A DNA stretch of 64,000 bases from CAWCLK01 sp963796225 (GTDB lineage: Bacteria; Actinomycetota; Nitriliruptoria; Nitriliruptorales; Nitriliruptoraceae). Positions 25,304-34,198 of the stretch are shown piece by piece. The stretch lies in assembly GCA_963796225.1 (NCBI GenBank), contig CAWCLK010000020.1, positions 124,001-188,000 on the forward strand, given 5' to 3'. The notes under the pieces are model-generated. The model made no database searches. It was not told the DNA's origin and saw only the letters and a program-made list of their open reading frames with translations. How positions within the stretch are numbered: the stretch's first letter is position 1; each line of letters opens with the position of its first letter. Made by a program: the position numbers and the translations under genes.

Positions 25304-26422
25304 CTACAGCGCGTCGACGGCGTCCAGCAGCCGGTCGACGTTCGCGTCCGTGGCACCGTGCCCCATCAGCCCGATGCGCCAGGCCGTCCCGGCGAAGGCG
25401 CCGAGTCCACCGCCGACCTCGATGCCGTGCTCGTCGAGCAGGCGACGTCGCCGTGCGGCCTCGTCGACGTCGTCGGGCCAGCCGACGGAGGTGAGCTGCG
25501 GCAGGCGGTGGCCCTCCTGCGCCAGCAGGCGCCCACCCCGGTCGGCCAGGGCGTCCTGCAGCCGCTCCCCCACCCGACGGTGCCGGTCCCAGCGAGCCTC
25601 GAGGCCCTCCTCGAGCACGATCCGCAGACCCTCGTGCAGGCCGTACAGGGCCGAGATCGGGGCGGTGTGGTGGTAGGCCCGTTGGCCGTCCCCGCCGTCC
25701 CAGTACCGACGGATCGCCGTGACGTCGAGATACCACGACTGCACCGGTGCGCGGCGGGCGTCGAGGACCGCCTCGGCCTTGGGCGAGAACGTGATCGGCG
25801 CGAGCCCGGGCGGCACGGACAGGCACTTCTGGGTGCCGCTGTAGACGACGTCGAGGTGCCAGTCGTCGACCTCCAGCGGCACACCGCCCAGCGAGGTGAC
25901 CGCATCGACCACCAGCAGCGCCGGGGTGTCGGCCACCAGCGCCCCGATCTCGTCCAGCGGCTGGTGTGCCCCGGTCGAGGTCTCGGCGTGGACGAGCACG
26001 ACCGCTCGTGCGTCCGGGTGGGCGGCGAGGGCATCGGCGACGCGGTCGGGGGCGATGACCCGGCCCCAGGGTTCCTCGAGGGCCACGACCTGCGCCCCGG
26101 CCCGGCGTGCGGTGTCGGCCAGCCGTCCACCGAAGACGCCGTTGACGCCCACGATGACGGTGTCCCCCGGCTCGACGACGTTGACGATCGCGGCCTCCAT
26201 GCCCGCCGAGCCGGTCCCGGACACCGGGAAGGTGAGGCGGTGCGTGGTGCGCAACACCTGGCGCAGCATCCCGGCGATGTCGTCCATGACCTGCAGGAAC
26301 CACGGGTCGAGGTGCCCGACCACGGGGCGGGCCTGGGCCTCGCGCACGGCGTCGGGCACCGGCGACGGGCCCGGGCCGAGGAGCAGCCGCGCCGGGGGCT
26401 GGGCGGCGGCCGGCACGGTCAT
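25304..26422 (-). CDS. Class V aminotransferase, alanine-glyoxylate/serine-glyoxylate type
   Basis: 372-residue PLP enzyme: LLLGPGPSPVPDAVREA, SGTGSAGMEAAIVNVVEPGD, VVLVHAETSTGAHQPLDEIG, VVDAVTSLGGVPLEVDDW and the PLP lysine in YSGTQKCLSVPPGLAP. It transfers an amino group from alanine or serine to glyoxylate; a role in glyoxylate removal would fit with the malyl-CoA lyases about 6 kb away, but that is inference. The start is ATG 26422, overlapping the stop of the gene upstream by four bases. Confidence 0.9.
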   Translation of the reverse strand: MTVPAAAQPPARLLLGPGPSPVPDAVREAQARPVVGHLDPWFLQVMDDIAGMLRQVLRTTHRLTFPVSGTGSAGMEAAIVNVVEPGDTVIVGVNGVFGGRLADTARRAGAQVVALEEPWGRVIAPDRVADALAAHPDARAVVLVHAETSTGAHQPLDEIGALVADTPALLVVDAVTSLGGVPLEVDDWHLDVVYSGTQKCLSVPPGLAPITFSPKAEAVLDARRAPVQSWYLDVTAIRRYWDGGDGQRAYHHTAPISALYGLHEGLRIVLEEGLEARWDRHRRVGERLQDALADRGGRLLAQEGHRLPQLTSVGWPDDVDEAARRRRLLDEHGIEVGGGLGAFAGTAWRIGLMGHGATDANVDRLLDAVDAL

Positions 26423-27093
26423 GTGGGGCGTGGGGCTGCCGCGAGCGCGTCGGCCACGTCGAGGGCCAGCCGGGCCAGCCGTTCGACGTCGTCGGCGTCC
26501 CCGGGCGCGTCCTCGGGGCCGGCCAGGTGGACGGCCACCGCGCCGGGGCGGGTCCGCAGCCCGACGATGAAGGGCATGGGCCGGTGCAGGGCGTCGGACA
26601 GCCGCGAGCGCACCTCGGGGGCGTCGAGCACGACGGCGGCGTTCGCGTCCGGCGAGGTGATGCGCCACCCGCGGGAGATGCGCGCGTCGTCGATGACCAC
26701 CTCGTCCTCGCCGGCGACGACCCGGACCGTGCGCACACTGCGGGGTTCCAGCACGATCGTCGGGACGGCGAGGTCGGCACGGGCCACCGCGACCACGTAC
26801 CAGGCGCGTCCGCGGGCGACGCGGTCACGCACGCCGACGGCGGCACACACGATCTGCCCCCCGTCGACGTCACCGCCCACGGCGAGGTCCACGGTCCCGT
26901 CGCCGTCGAGGTAGCGGTCGAAGGGCTCGAGCACCTCGGCAGCCTCCGCCGGCTGGAGACGACGCCACCCGCGGCGCTCGGCCACGACGAGGAACTGCTG
27001 GGCCAGCGGGCTGCCGCCCCGGCGCCGCAGGAGCAGCACGAGGACGACGACGGCCACGACGGCCAGGGCGATTGGGAGGAGGAGATCAGGCAT
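26419..27093 (-). CDS. Conserved hypothetical membrane-anchored protein
   Basis: 224 residues, not recognised. An N-terminal transmembrane span (LLPIALAVVAVVVLVLLL) is followed by basic RRRGGS, so the rest is probably cytoplasmic. The soluble part begins AQQFLVVAERRGWRRL and then looks beta-rich (VDLAVGGDVDGGQIVCAAVGV, ARGRAWYVVAVARADL), loosely like proteins that measure or bind a small surface. It is translationally coupled to the aminotransferase downstream and follows the ATP-grasp gene by 21 bases. No function is proposed. Confidence 0.7.
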   Translation of the reverse strand: MPDLLLPIALAVVAVVVLVLLLRRRGGSPLAQQFLVVAERRGWRRLQPAEAAEVLEPFDRYLDGDGTVDLAVGGDVDGGQIVCAAVGVRDRVARGRAWYVVAVARADLAVPTIVLEPRSVRTVRVVAGEDEVVIDDARISRGWRITSPDANAAVVLDAPEVRSRLSDALHRPMPFIVGLRTRPGAVAVHLAGPEDAPGDADDVERLARLALDVADALAAAPRPT

Positions 27094-27114
27094 GCCGCGA
27101 CCGTAGCGGCGACC

Positions 27115-28339
27115 TCACCACCCGGCGCCCTCCGCCGCGTCCAGACGTTCGAGGTCCACCCCGGCCCGGGCGGCGACGACCGGCGCGAGCTCCGCCCCGG
27201 CGACTGCCGCCGACGCCCCGCGCCGCAGCCCCGGAAGGTGCACCATGGCCAGGCGCCCCGCGGACATCCCCTGGCCGATGGCCACCTCGGCGTCGGCGTC
27301 GCCGTCGGGGTCCTGGACGTCCGTCCATTGTCCGTCGGGCTGGCGTCGCAGGCGCCAGGTGCCGTCCCGGGCGTGCGCTGGCAGCGGGAGCATGATGCGG
27401 GCGACGGGCGCCGCGTCGGCCGCTGCGAGCAGCTGCGCCTCGAGCTCGCGCGGGCGCCAGTCGAGGTCGGGGCGCGACACGCTTGCCAGGTGCAGCAGGT
27501 ACAGCGGCAGGTCGATCCCCGCGGCCACGCGCAGCAGCCCGCCACCGAAGCGCGGGTTGAGCTCGGTGGGGCGGAACCCCTCGGCGGTCAGGATGCCGTC
27601 GACGGTGAAGGTGCCGCGGTAGCCGACGCGGTCGCGCAGGTGCCGACCCACCCGTCGTGCGACCTCGCGCATGGCCTCGCGGTCGCCCCGCCTCGGCGAG
27701 CTCGGCCACGGCACGCGTGGGGTCCCCGTCGGGGCCGGTCCACCGCAGGTACTCGGCCCCGCCGTGCCAGCCCGTGGTGTTGTCGGCGACCCAGCAGGTG
27801 CCCATGCCATGATCGAGGTCGCGCGCCGCCGCGGCCACCTCGGCAGGGTCGTGCAGGTCGACGACCCGCGACGGGGCGCGGGCGACGCCCGCGTCGTCCC
27901 ACAGGGCGTCGACGGTGGTCTTGTCCTCGAGGGCCTGCCAGGCGTCGGGGCGCGCCCCGAGGACCGGACGCCCGAGCACCTGTTGGCTGCGCGTGAACAG
28001 CGCCGAGACCACCCACGCCCGCTCGTCCGGGTCGAAGGCGGCCACGGCGTCGCGCACCTCGGCGGGCGGGTCGTCCAGGACCTCCTGCCAGGCGCGGATG
28101 CCCTGCATGACGGTCCGCCCCGCCCCGGTGCCGAGGACGACGGCGGCGGCCTCGTCGTCCGGGTCGACGTCACCGATCCCACGCATCCCGGCGACGAGCA
28201 GCAGTCGGTCCACGCCGAGCTCGCGCAGTTGGCCCGCCGTCCCGGCAGCCGCGACCAGCACGTCCATGGCGACCAGGACCGGGCGCCCCGCGAGGACCTG
28301 CCGCAGCAGGTCGACCCCGTGGGCCGCCCCGGTCCCCAC
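27115..28339 (-). CDS. ATP-grasp domain protein (one-base frameshift near 27689)
   Basis: About 407 residues after repair. The N-terminal third (VLVAMDVLVAAAGTAGQLRELGVDRL) looks like a nucleotide-like fold; then QALEDKTTVDALWDDAGVARAPS (typical lead-in to an ATP-grasp) and, after the break, REVARRVGRHLRDRVGYRGTF and the metal-binding TELNPRFGGGLLRVAAGIDLP. Dropping one C at ~27689 joins AVAELAEAG to DREAMREVARR. ATP-grasp enzymes ligate a carboxylate to an amine or thiol. The gene begins 3 bases after ilvN, where ilvC would be expected; substrate unknown. Confidence 0.75.
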
Positions 28340-28341
28340 CG

Positions 28342-28866
28342 CTACACGACGCGCTGCATGCGCACCTTCGAGCCGTCCGTGATGGACCGCGCCCCGCGCG
28401 ACAGGGCGATCGTGCCCGAGCGCACCATCTCGCGGATCCCGAAGGGTTCGAGCAGCTGGATCATGCGCTCGAGGTCGTCGGGCGTGCCGGTGACCTCGAC
28501 CGTGATCGCCTCGTGGTCGACGTCGACCACGTGCGCGCGGAAGACGTCGGCGAGCTCGATCACCTGGCTGCGGTTGCTGGCGTCGGCCGACACCTTCACC
28601 AGCTGGGTCTCGAGCGCCACCGAGTCGAGCGGGTCGAGCTCGATGATCTTGAGCACGTTGATCAGCTTGTTGAGCTGCTTGATCACCTGCTCGAGCTTGG
28701 CGGCCTCCGTGCCCACCACGATGGTCAGCCGCGAGATGTGGTCGTCCTCGGTGGGACCGACCGCGAGCGAGTGGATGTTGTAGCCGCGGCGCGAGAACAT
28801 CCCGGCGATGCGGGCCAGGACACCGGGCTTGTTCTCGACGAGGACCGAGAGCGTGTGGCGCTGCAT
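28342..28866 (-). CDS. ilvN: Acetolactate synthase regulatory subunit
   Basis: 174 residues: N-terminal ACT domain (HTLSVLVENKPGVLARIAGMFSRRGYNI) that binds valine, then the C-terminal domain (ELADVFRAHVVDVDHEAITVEVTG). It controls the catalytic subunit encoded 13 bases upstream. Usually ilvC follows; here an ATP-grasp gene does. It shares the leader-controlled transcript with ilvB. Confidence 0.97.
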   Translation of the reverse strand: MQRHTLSVLVENKPGVLARIAGMFSRRGYNIHSLAVGPTEDDHISRLTIVVGTEAAKLEQVIKQLNKLINVLKIIELDPLDSVALETQLVKVSADASNRSQVIELADVFRAHVVDVDHEAITVEVTGTPDDLERMIQLLEPFGIREMVRSGTIALSRGARSITDGSKVRMQRVV

Positions 28867-28879
28867 GGGGTGTCCTTGG

Positions 28880-30632
28880 TCAGCTGGGGGCCACGCCGCT
28901 GGACTCGCCAGCGGCCGCGCGGGCGAGCCACTCGTCGTGGCTCTCGATGATGCCGTCGTTGGACGCGCCGGCCGGGATCATGGGGAAGACCATCTCGTCC
29001 GGGTCGACCCGGAGGTCGAGGATCACGGGCTGGTCGGTGACCTGCGCCGCCTTGTCCAGCACGGCCTGCAGGTCCTCCATCGACTCGGCGCGGAAGCCAG
29101 GGATGCCATAGGCGTCGGCGAGCTTGACCAGGTCAGGCAGGTCCTGGGGCAGCATGACGGCGCTCTCGCGACGGTCGTAGAACAGGTTCTGCCACTGGCG
29201 GACCATGCCGAGGTAGCCGTTGTTGATGACGGCGAACACGACCGGGATGTCGTGCTGCACCGCGGCGGCGATCTCCTGGAAGGTCATCTGGAAGCAGCCG
29301 TCGCCGTCGATGGCGACCACGGGGCGGTCGGGGACACCGACCTTGGCACCGATCGCGGCCGGAACGGCGAAGCCCATCGTCCCGAGCCCGCCGGAGTTGA
29401 TCCACTGGCGCGGTCGGGTCCACGGGATCAGCTGCGACGACCACATCTGGTGCTGGCCCACGCCGGCCACGTAGATGGCCTCGTCACCCCAGGTGTCGTA
29501 GATCGCGCGGATCGCGGTCTGCGGCTTGATGGGGCCCGAGGACGGCTGTTCGCAGCGCAGCGGGTGCTCGGCGCGCATCTCGTGCAGGTGGGCGCGCCAG
29601 GCCCCGGTGTCGGGCCTGGCGGCCTCGCCCCGGTCGGTCGCGGCGGCCACGATCTGGCCGACGACCACCTTGGCGTCACCGACGATCGGCACGTCGACCT
29701 CGCGGTTCTTGCCGATCTCGGCCGGGTCGATGTCGACGTGGATGACCTTGGCGTGCGGCGCGAACTCGTCGAGCTTGCCGGTCACCCGGTCGTCGAAGCG
29801 CGCCCCGAGCGTCACCAGCAGGTCGGCCTCCTGCAGGGCCTTCACGGCCGTGTAGTGGCCGTGCATGCCCGGCATGCCGAGGCACAGCGGGTGGGACTCG
29901 GGCAGGATGCCGCGCGCCATCAGCGTGGTGACGGTGGGCAGCTCGAGCAGCTCCACCAGCTGGCGCAGCTCGTCGGCTGCGTCCGCCCGGACCAGCCCCC
30001 CGCCGGCGTAGACGATCGGGGCGTTCGGACTGCGCGATCAGCTCGACGGCCTCGCGGACCATCTTGCCGTGGCCCCGCACCGTCGGGCGGTAGCCCGGCA
30101 GGTCCAGGTGCTCCGGCCAGCGCCACTCGAGCTCCTGGTTGAGCACGTCCTTGGGGATGTCCACCAGGACCGGCCCCGGCCGCCCGGTGTGGGCGATGTG
30201 GAACGCCTCCTTGATGGCGGCGGGGATCCGCCCGGCCTCGCCGACCAGCTCGTTGTGCTTGGTGACGGGCATGGTGATGCCGGTCACGTCGGCCTCCTGG
30301 AAGGCGTCCGAGCCGATGGCGGTCGACGCGACCTGGCCCGTGATGGCCAGCACCGGGACCGAGTCCATCAGCGCGTCGCACAGTCCCGTGACGAGGTTGG
30401 TCGCCGCCGGGCCGGACGTGACGATGCAGACCCCGACGCGCCCCGTCGCGTGGGCGTAGCCCTCGGCCGCGTGGATGGCGCCCTGCTCGTGACGGACGAG
30501 GACGTGGCGCAGGTCGGCGTCGAGCAGCGGGTCGTAGGCCGGCAGGATGGCCCCACCCGGGTAGCCGAACACGACGTCGACGCCGAGCGCCTCCAGGCTC
30601 TTCATGACGGCCTGTGCACCGGTGACCTGCAT
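28880..30632 (-). CDS. ilvB: Acetolactate synthase catalytic subunit (one-base frameshift near 30025)
   Basis: First common step of valine and leucine synthesis, and condensation of pyruvate with 2-oxobutyrate for isoleucine. The first ~200 residues carry VFGYPGGAILPAYDPLL, the catalytic Glu in RHEQGAIHAAEGYA and VTSGPAATNLVTG. One extra base near 30025 breaks the frame in the IAQSERP / YAGGGLVRADA join. The second part has LGARFDDRVTGKL, the TPP motif GDGCFQMTFQEIAAA to NNGYLGMVRQWQ (including the herbicide-contact Trp). ATG 30632 is preceded by a 150-base leader. Confidence 0.95.
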
Positions 30633-30669
30633 GGTGGGTCCTCTCGCTGTCCCGGCCCCTGATACAGCG

Positions 30670-30693
30670 GAACCTCCCGGGTGCGGGAGGTTC
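30670..30693 (-). terminator. Attenuator hairpin ahead of ilvB
   Basis: Read on the transcript strand: GAACCTCCC - GCACCC - GGGAGGTTC, a perfect 9-bp stem, 37 bases upstream of the ilvB ATG. It is the terminator candidate of the leader region. A run of U does not follow, but that is usual in high-GC actinobacteria. Confidence 0.6.
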
Positions 30694-30718
30694 GCGCGCG
30701 ACCGGGGCGGCCGCGCGC
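30694..30718 (-). promoter_or_regulatory. GC-rich hairpin between leader stop codon and attenuator
   Basis: GCGCGCG and CGCGCGC pair over 7 bp around an 11-base loop. It begins at the leader peptide stop codon and ends next to the terminator hairpin, so it could compete with one of the two neighbours for pairing, as an antiterminator would. Confidence 0.45.
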
Positions 30719-30783
30719 TACGTAACCACGACGAGCAACCCGCTGTGACGCGGGTGGCTCGTGCGGCGGTGCAGCGACGGCAT
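30718..30783 (-). CDS. Leader peptide of the ilvBN operon (attenuation)
   Basis: A 21-residue open frame, MPSLHRRTSHPRHSGLLVVVT, starting at ATG 30783 with AAGGA five bases upstream and ending at TAG 30718-30720. The tail Leu-Leu-Val-Val-Val is what a branched-chain amino acid attenuator uses to sense charged tRNA-Leu and tRNA-Val. Hairpins sit over the control codons (30732-30761), just after the stop, and 37 bases before ilvB. Attenuation of ilvB operons is known in actinobacteria; this leader itself is read directly from the sequence. Confidence 0.8.
   Translation of the reverse strand: MPSLHRRTSHPRHSGLLVVVT
30732..30761 (-). promoter_or_regulatory. Leader hairpin covering the control codons
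   Basis: On the transcript strand CGAGCCACCCGC - GTCACA - GCGGGTTGCTCG pairs over 12 bp with one mismatch. The right arm includes the Gly-Leu-Leu codons of the leader peptide, so a ribosome stalled on the Leu/Val codons would open it. Confidence 0.6.
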
Positions 30784-30786
30784 CAC

Positions 30787-30806
30787 GGTCCTTGACGGTC
30801 CTTGAC
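30787..30806. repeat. Tandem 10-base repeat upstream of the leader peptide
   Basis: GGTCCTTGAC occurs twice in direct succession (30787-30796 and 30797-30806). On the transcript strand the copies are GTCAAGGACC; the copy nearer the start supplies the AAGGA ribosome binding site of the leader peptide. Confidence 0.7.
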
Positions 30807-30915
30807 GTGGGGGCCTTCCGGCGGGGAAGGCGTGGGCCGGTCAGGGACCGGTCCGGCGCAAGGGTTCCCCACGGCCGGTCCCGCCGTCAAGTCCTCGTAC
30901 CCTCTCGAGAAGACG

Positions 30916-31548
30916 GTGGGACGGATCGAGGACGGACCGGTGGCCGAGGCGCAGGGTGCACGGACCTGGTCGCGGTCGGGCCTGCAGGCGCTGCTGGCCA
31001 CCCAGGTGTGGATCCTCACCGCTGCGGTCGCGCGCCTGGGCGTGTCGGCGCCGGAACGCGTCGTGTTCCGGACGGTCCACGACCTGCCCGGGGTGCTGGC
31101 CGCCCCCCTGGTCCTGGTGATGCCGCTGGGCACGCTGGTCGGCGGGCTCGTCGTGGCGACGCTCGCGTGGTTCGTCACGCGCCCGACGGGGCAACGGGTG
31201 ACCGTGGCCGTGCCACTGGCGTGGACGGCCGCCACCCTGACCAAGGCGCTGATCGACCGCGGCCGTCCCGCCGACGTGCTCCAGCAGGTCGTCACCACCA
31301 CCACGGCCAGCGGGCCGGGCTACCCCTCCGGCCACACCGCCGTGGCCGTCGCGCTGGCGGTGGCGCTGTGGCCCGACCTCGGACGGACCGGCCGGGCCGT
31401 GGTCGCCACGGTGGCCGGCATGGTCGCCGTCGCCCGCGTGGCCACGGGCGTCCACCTGCCCCTGGACCTCCTGGGCGGGGGCGCCATCGGGACGCTGGCC
31501 GGGCTCGGGGCACGACGGCTCGTCCACGTCGCCCGCGCCCGCTCGTGA
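30916..31548 (+). CDS. PAP2-family membrane phosphatase
   Basis: Integral membrane phosphatase with about six spans. The three PAP2 motifs are present: KALIDRGRP (KxxxxxxRP type), PSGHTA and RVATGVHLPLDLLGG (catalytic His and Asp). It may remove phosphate from phosphatidic acid, undecaprenyl diphosphate or a similar lipid. GTG 30916 is chosen as start: a TACCCT -10-like box ends at 30904, which would give a nearly leaderless message. A frame open from 30802 would overlap the ilvB leader control region. It is transcribed divergently from ilvB. Confidence 0.85.
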   Translation: MGRIEDGPVAEAQGARTWSRSGLQALLATQVWILTAAVARLGVSAPERVVFRTVHDLPGVLAAPLVLVMPLGTLVGGLVVATLAWFVTRPTGQRVTVAVPLAWTAATLTKALIDRGRPADVLQQVVTTTTASGPGYPSGHTAVAVALAVALWPDLGRTGRAVVATVAGMVAVARVATGVHLPLDLLGGGAIGTLAGLGARRLVHVARARS

Positions 31549-31557
31549 CGGGTCGCG

Positions 31558-33426
31558 TCAGGCGTCCTCGGCGAGCACCTTGCGGATGGCGGCGGCGATG
31601 CCGGCCCCGTCGAGGCCGAGCTCGCTGACGATGTGGCCCGGCTTGCCGTGGGGGATGTAGCCGTCGGGCACCCCGAGGCGCAGGATCGGCGGGGCGTGGC
31701 GGATGCCGGTCCGCTCGACCAGGCGGTCGGCGACGTAGGCCCCCGCCCCGCCGGACACCACGCCGTTCTCGACGGTCACGACGACCGGGGCGTCGGCGAG
31801 TGCGGCCAGCATGGCGGGGTCCACGGGTCGGACGCTGCGCACGTCCCACACGGCGGACTCGACCCCCGCGGCCGCGAGCTCGTCGGCCGCCTCGAGGGCC
31901 GGCCCGAGACGGTCGCCGATCGCGGCGACGGCCACGTCGGCGCCCTCGCGCAGCTGGCGGGCCTGCAGGCCCTCGCCCGTGCCCTCGCGGGACACCGCGG
32001 CGCCCTTCGGGAACCGGATCGACACCGGGCCCTCGAGCTCGACCGCCTGGGCCAGCATCTGGCGCAGCTCCTGCTCGGAGGACGGGGCCAGCACGGTCAT
32101 GGTGGGGATGCGCAGGCACAGCGCCATGTCGAGGATGCCGTGGTGGCTGGGCCCGTCGTCGCCGGTGATGCCGGCACGGTCGAACACGAACACGACGTGC
32201 TCGTCGTGCAGGCCGACGTCCATGTTGGCCTGGTCGAAGGCGCGCGAGAAGAACGTCGAGTAGAGGGCCACGATCGGGACGCGCCCCGCGTGGGCCAGCC
32301 CCGCGGCCGAGGTCACGCCGTGCTGCTCGGCGATGCCGACGTCGATCATGCGGGTGGCGTCCCGCTCGCCGAGCGGCAGCAGGCCCGTGGAGCCGGGCAT
32401 GGCCGCCGTCATGGCGACGACCCGATCGTCGGCGTCAGCGACCTCGAGCAGGGCGTCGGAGAACGCCTTGGTCCACTGGCGGGGCTTGCGCTTGGACGAC
32501 TGCCCCGTGGCGACGTCGAAGGCGGAGGTGTCGTGGAGGCGCTTCTCGGGGTCGGTCTCGGCGGGGTGGTAGCCGCGCCCCTTCTCGGTCAGGACGTGGA
32601 CGAGCACGGGGACGGTCATGCGTTCGGCCGACCGGAACGCGTACTCCATGGCCGCCACGTCGTGGCCGTCGACGGGCCCGAGGTAGCGGATGCCCAGCGC
32701 CTCGACGAAGGCCTGCAGCGCGGGCGCGTCGGAGACGGCGTGCTTGAGCCCGCGCAGGCCGGCACCGGTGAGGCGGTGGGCCACCGGGACCCGTTCCACC
32801 AGCGCGTCCAGCCGGTCGCGCCACGTCCGGTAACGCGGGTCCATGCGGAACTTCGACACGTTCGCCGACAGCCGCGACACCGTCTCGGCGTAGGAGCGGC
32901 CGTTGTCGTTGAGCACGATCGTCATCGGCGTGTGGTCGTGGCCGATGTTGTTGAGCGCCTCGTACGCCATGCCGCCGGTCAGCGCCCCGTCGCCCACCAC
33001 GGCGACGACCCGCCGCCGTTCGTCGGCGGGGCGGAACCGTTGCCCCTCGGCGATCCCGTAGGCCCAGGACAGCGCGGTCGAGGCGTGGGAGTTCTCGATC
33101 ACGTCGTGGTCGGACTCGGTGCGCGACGGGTAGCCGGACAGGCCGCCACCCTGGCGCAGCAGGTCGAACATGCCGGTCCGGCCCGTGACCATCTTGTGCA
33201 CGTAGGCCTGGTGCCCGGTGTCCCACAGGAGCGTGTCGCGGGGCGACTCGAAGACGCGGTGCAGGGCCAGGGTCAGCTCGACGGCACCGAGGTTGGACCC
33301 CAGGTGGCCACCGGTGCGGGACACGGACTCGATGACCTTGTCGCGGATCTCCTGGGCGAGCTGCGGCAGCTCACCGGCCGGCAGGGCCTTGAGATCGGCA
33401 GGCGAGTGGATGGTCTCGAGCACCAT
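31558..33426 (-). CDS. dxs: 1-deoxy-D-xylulose-5-phosphate synthase
   Basis: First step of the non-mevalonate isoprenoid pathway (pyruvate + glyceraldehyde-3-phosphate to DXP). 622 residues; TPP binding GDGALTGGMAYEALNN, GHLGSNLGAVELTLALH near the N-terminus, the second-domain Glu in MIDVGIAEQHGVTSAAG and the transketolase C-terminal domain. The start is ATG 33426 (MVLETIHSPADLK) with GAGGAG nine bases upstream; the frame stays open further upstream without family similarity. Confidence 0.97.
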   Translation of the reverse strand: MVLETIHSPADLKALPAGELPQLAQEIRDKVIESVSRTGGHLGSNLGAVELTLALHRVFESPRDTLLWDTGHQAYVHKMVTGRTGMFDLLRQGGGLSGYPSRTESDHDVIENSHASTALSWAYGIAEGQRFRPADERRRVVAVVGDGALTGGMAYEALNNIGHDHTPMTIVLNDNGRSYAETVSRLSANVSKFRMDPRYRTWRDRLDALVERVPVAHRLTGAGLRGLKHAVSDAPALQAFVEALGIRYLGPVDGHDVAAMEYAFRSAERMTVPVLVHVLTEKGRGYHPAETDPEKRLHDTSAFDVATGQSSKRKPRQWTKAFSDALLEVADADDRVVAMTAAMPGSTGLLPLGERDATRMIDVGIAEQHGVTSAAGLAHAGRVPIVALYSTFFSRAFDQANMDVGLHDEHVVFVFDRAGITGDDGPSHHGILDMALCLRIPTMTVLAPSSEQELRQMLAQAVELEGPVSIRFPKGAAVSREGTGEGLQARQLREGADVAVAAIGDRLGPALEAADELAAAGVESAVWDVRSVRPVDPAMLAALADAPVVVTVENGVVSGGAGAYVADRLVERTGIRHAPPILRLGVPDGYIPHGKPGHIVSELGLDGAGIAAAIRKVLAEDA

Positions 33427-33582
33427 GAAGCCGGGCTCCTCGCGACGGGGGATGCCCGGGGTTCGGAGTGCAGCAGGCTCCCGGGCGTACCCGGTCATGG
33501 TACGGACGAGCGGCCACGGCCACGGTGCCGTGTGCGCCCCGTCGGCCACCATCGCCGGGCGCCGCGGCCGCCGTCGGGCGGA

Positions 33583-34179
33583 TCAGTCGACGACGGTGGC
33601 CCCGGCGCGCCGCCATGGCGTCCAGGGCCGCTGGCCGTCGCCGGCCTGCAGCTCGACGGGGCGGGTCCCGTCGACCAGCACCAGCGTCTCGTAGCCCTTG
33701 TCGCGCGCGTCGAGCACCGTGGCCTTCACGCACACGTCCTGGGCCAGCCCGCACACGACCACCCGCTCGATCCCGTGCTCGCGCAGCAGCGCGTCGAGGT
33801 CGGTGGGTGACTCGTCCCCGCTCTCGGGGTCACGGACGGTGAAGCCCGAGTACCCGTCACCGCCGTCGGTGCCCTTGCGGATCACCGGCGCGTCGCCGAG
33901 CACGTCCAGCGAGGGGTGGAACTGCGCGCCCCACGTGTCCCGAACGCAGTGGACCGGCCAGGTGCCGCCGTCGGTGTCGAAGTGGGGCGTGCGTTCCGGG
34001 TGCCAGTCCTGCGTGTAGACCACCAGGCCACCCTCGGCACGGGCGTCCGTGACGTGGGCGTTGACCGTCCCGATCACGTGCTCGCCGCCGTCGACGTACA
34101 GGGACCCGTCCGGGTGGGCGAAGTCGTTCTGCACGTCCACGACCACCAGGGCCGTGCGCTGGTCGTAGTCGACCTCCAT
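33583..34179 (-). CDS. pncA: Nicotinamidase (isochorismatase family)
   Basis: Hydrolyses nicotinamide to nicotinate in NAD salvage. 198 residues: catalytic Asp in VVDVQNDFAHPDGSL, metal ligands in YTQDWHPERTPHF, Lys in PVIRKGTDGG and the nucleophile Cys in GLAQDVCVKATVLDA. A nicotinate phosphoribosyltransferase gene lies 5 kb to the right, which supports the salvage role. It follows gatB, which has the same strand, but the 19-base gap leaves operon membership open. Confidence 0.93.
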   Translation of the reverse strand: MEVDYDQRTALVVVDVQNDFAHPDGSLYVDGGEHVIGTVNAHVTDARAEGGLVVYTQDWHPERTPHFDTDGGTWPVHCVRDTWGAQFHPSLDVLGDAPVIRKGTDGGDGYSGFTVRDPESGDESPTDLDALLREHGIERVVVCGLAQDVCVKATVLDARDKGYETLVLVDGTRPVELQAGDGQRPWTPWRRAGATVVD

Positions 34180-34198
34180 GTGTCCTCCCTCGCGACGT

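Noticed and set aside
30813..30831. GCCTTCC/GGAAGGC hairpin upstream of the ilv leader
   Set aside because: It lies upstream of the leader peptide and outside its coding and control region; no role could be supported beyond a stem of 7 bp.
30862..30890. TTGACG (minus strand) as promoter of the ilvBN leader
   Set aside because: The -35 is good, but no reasonable -10 lies 16-19 bases downstream.
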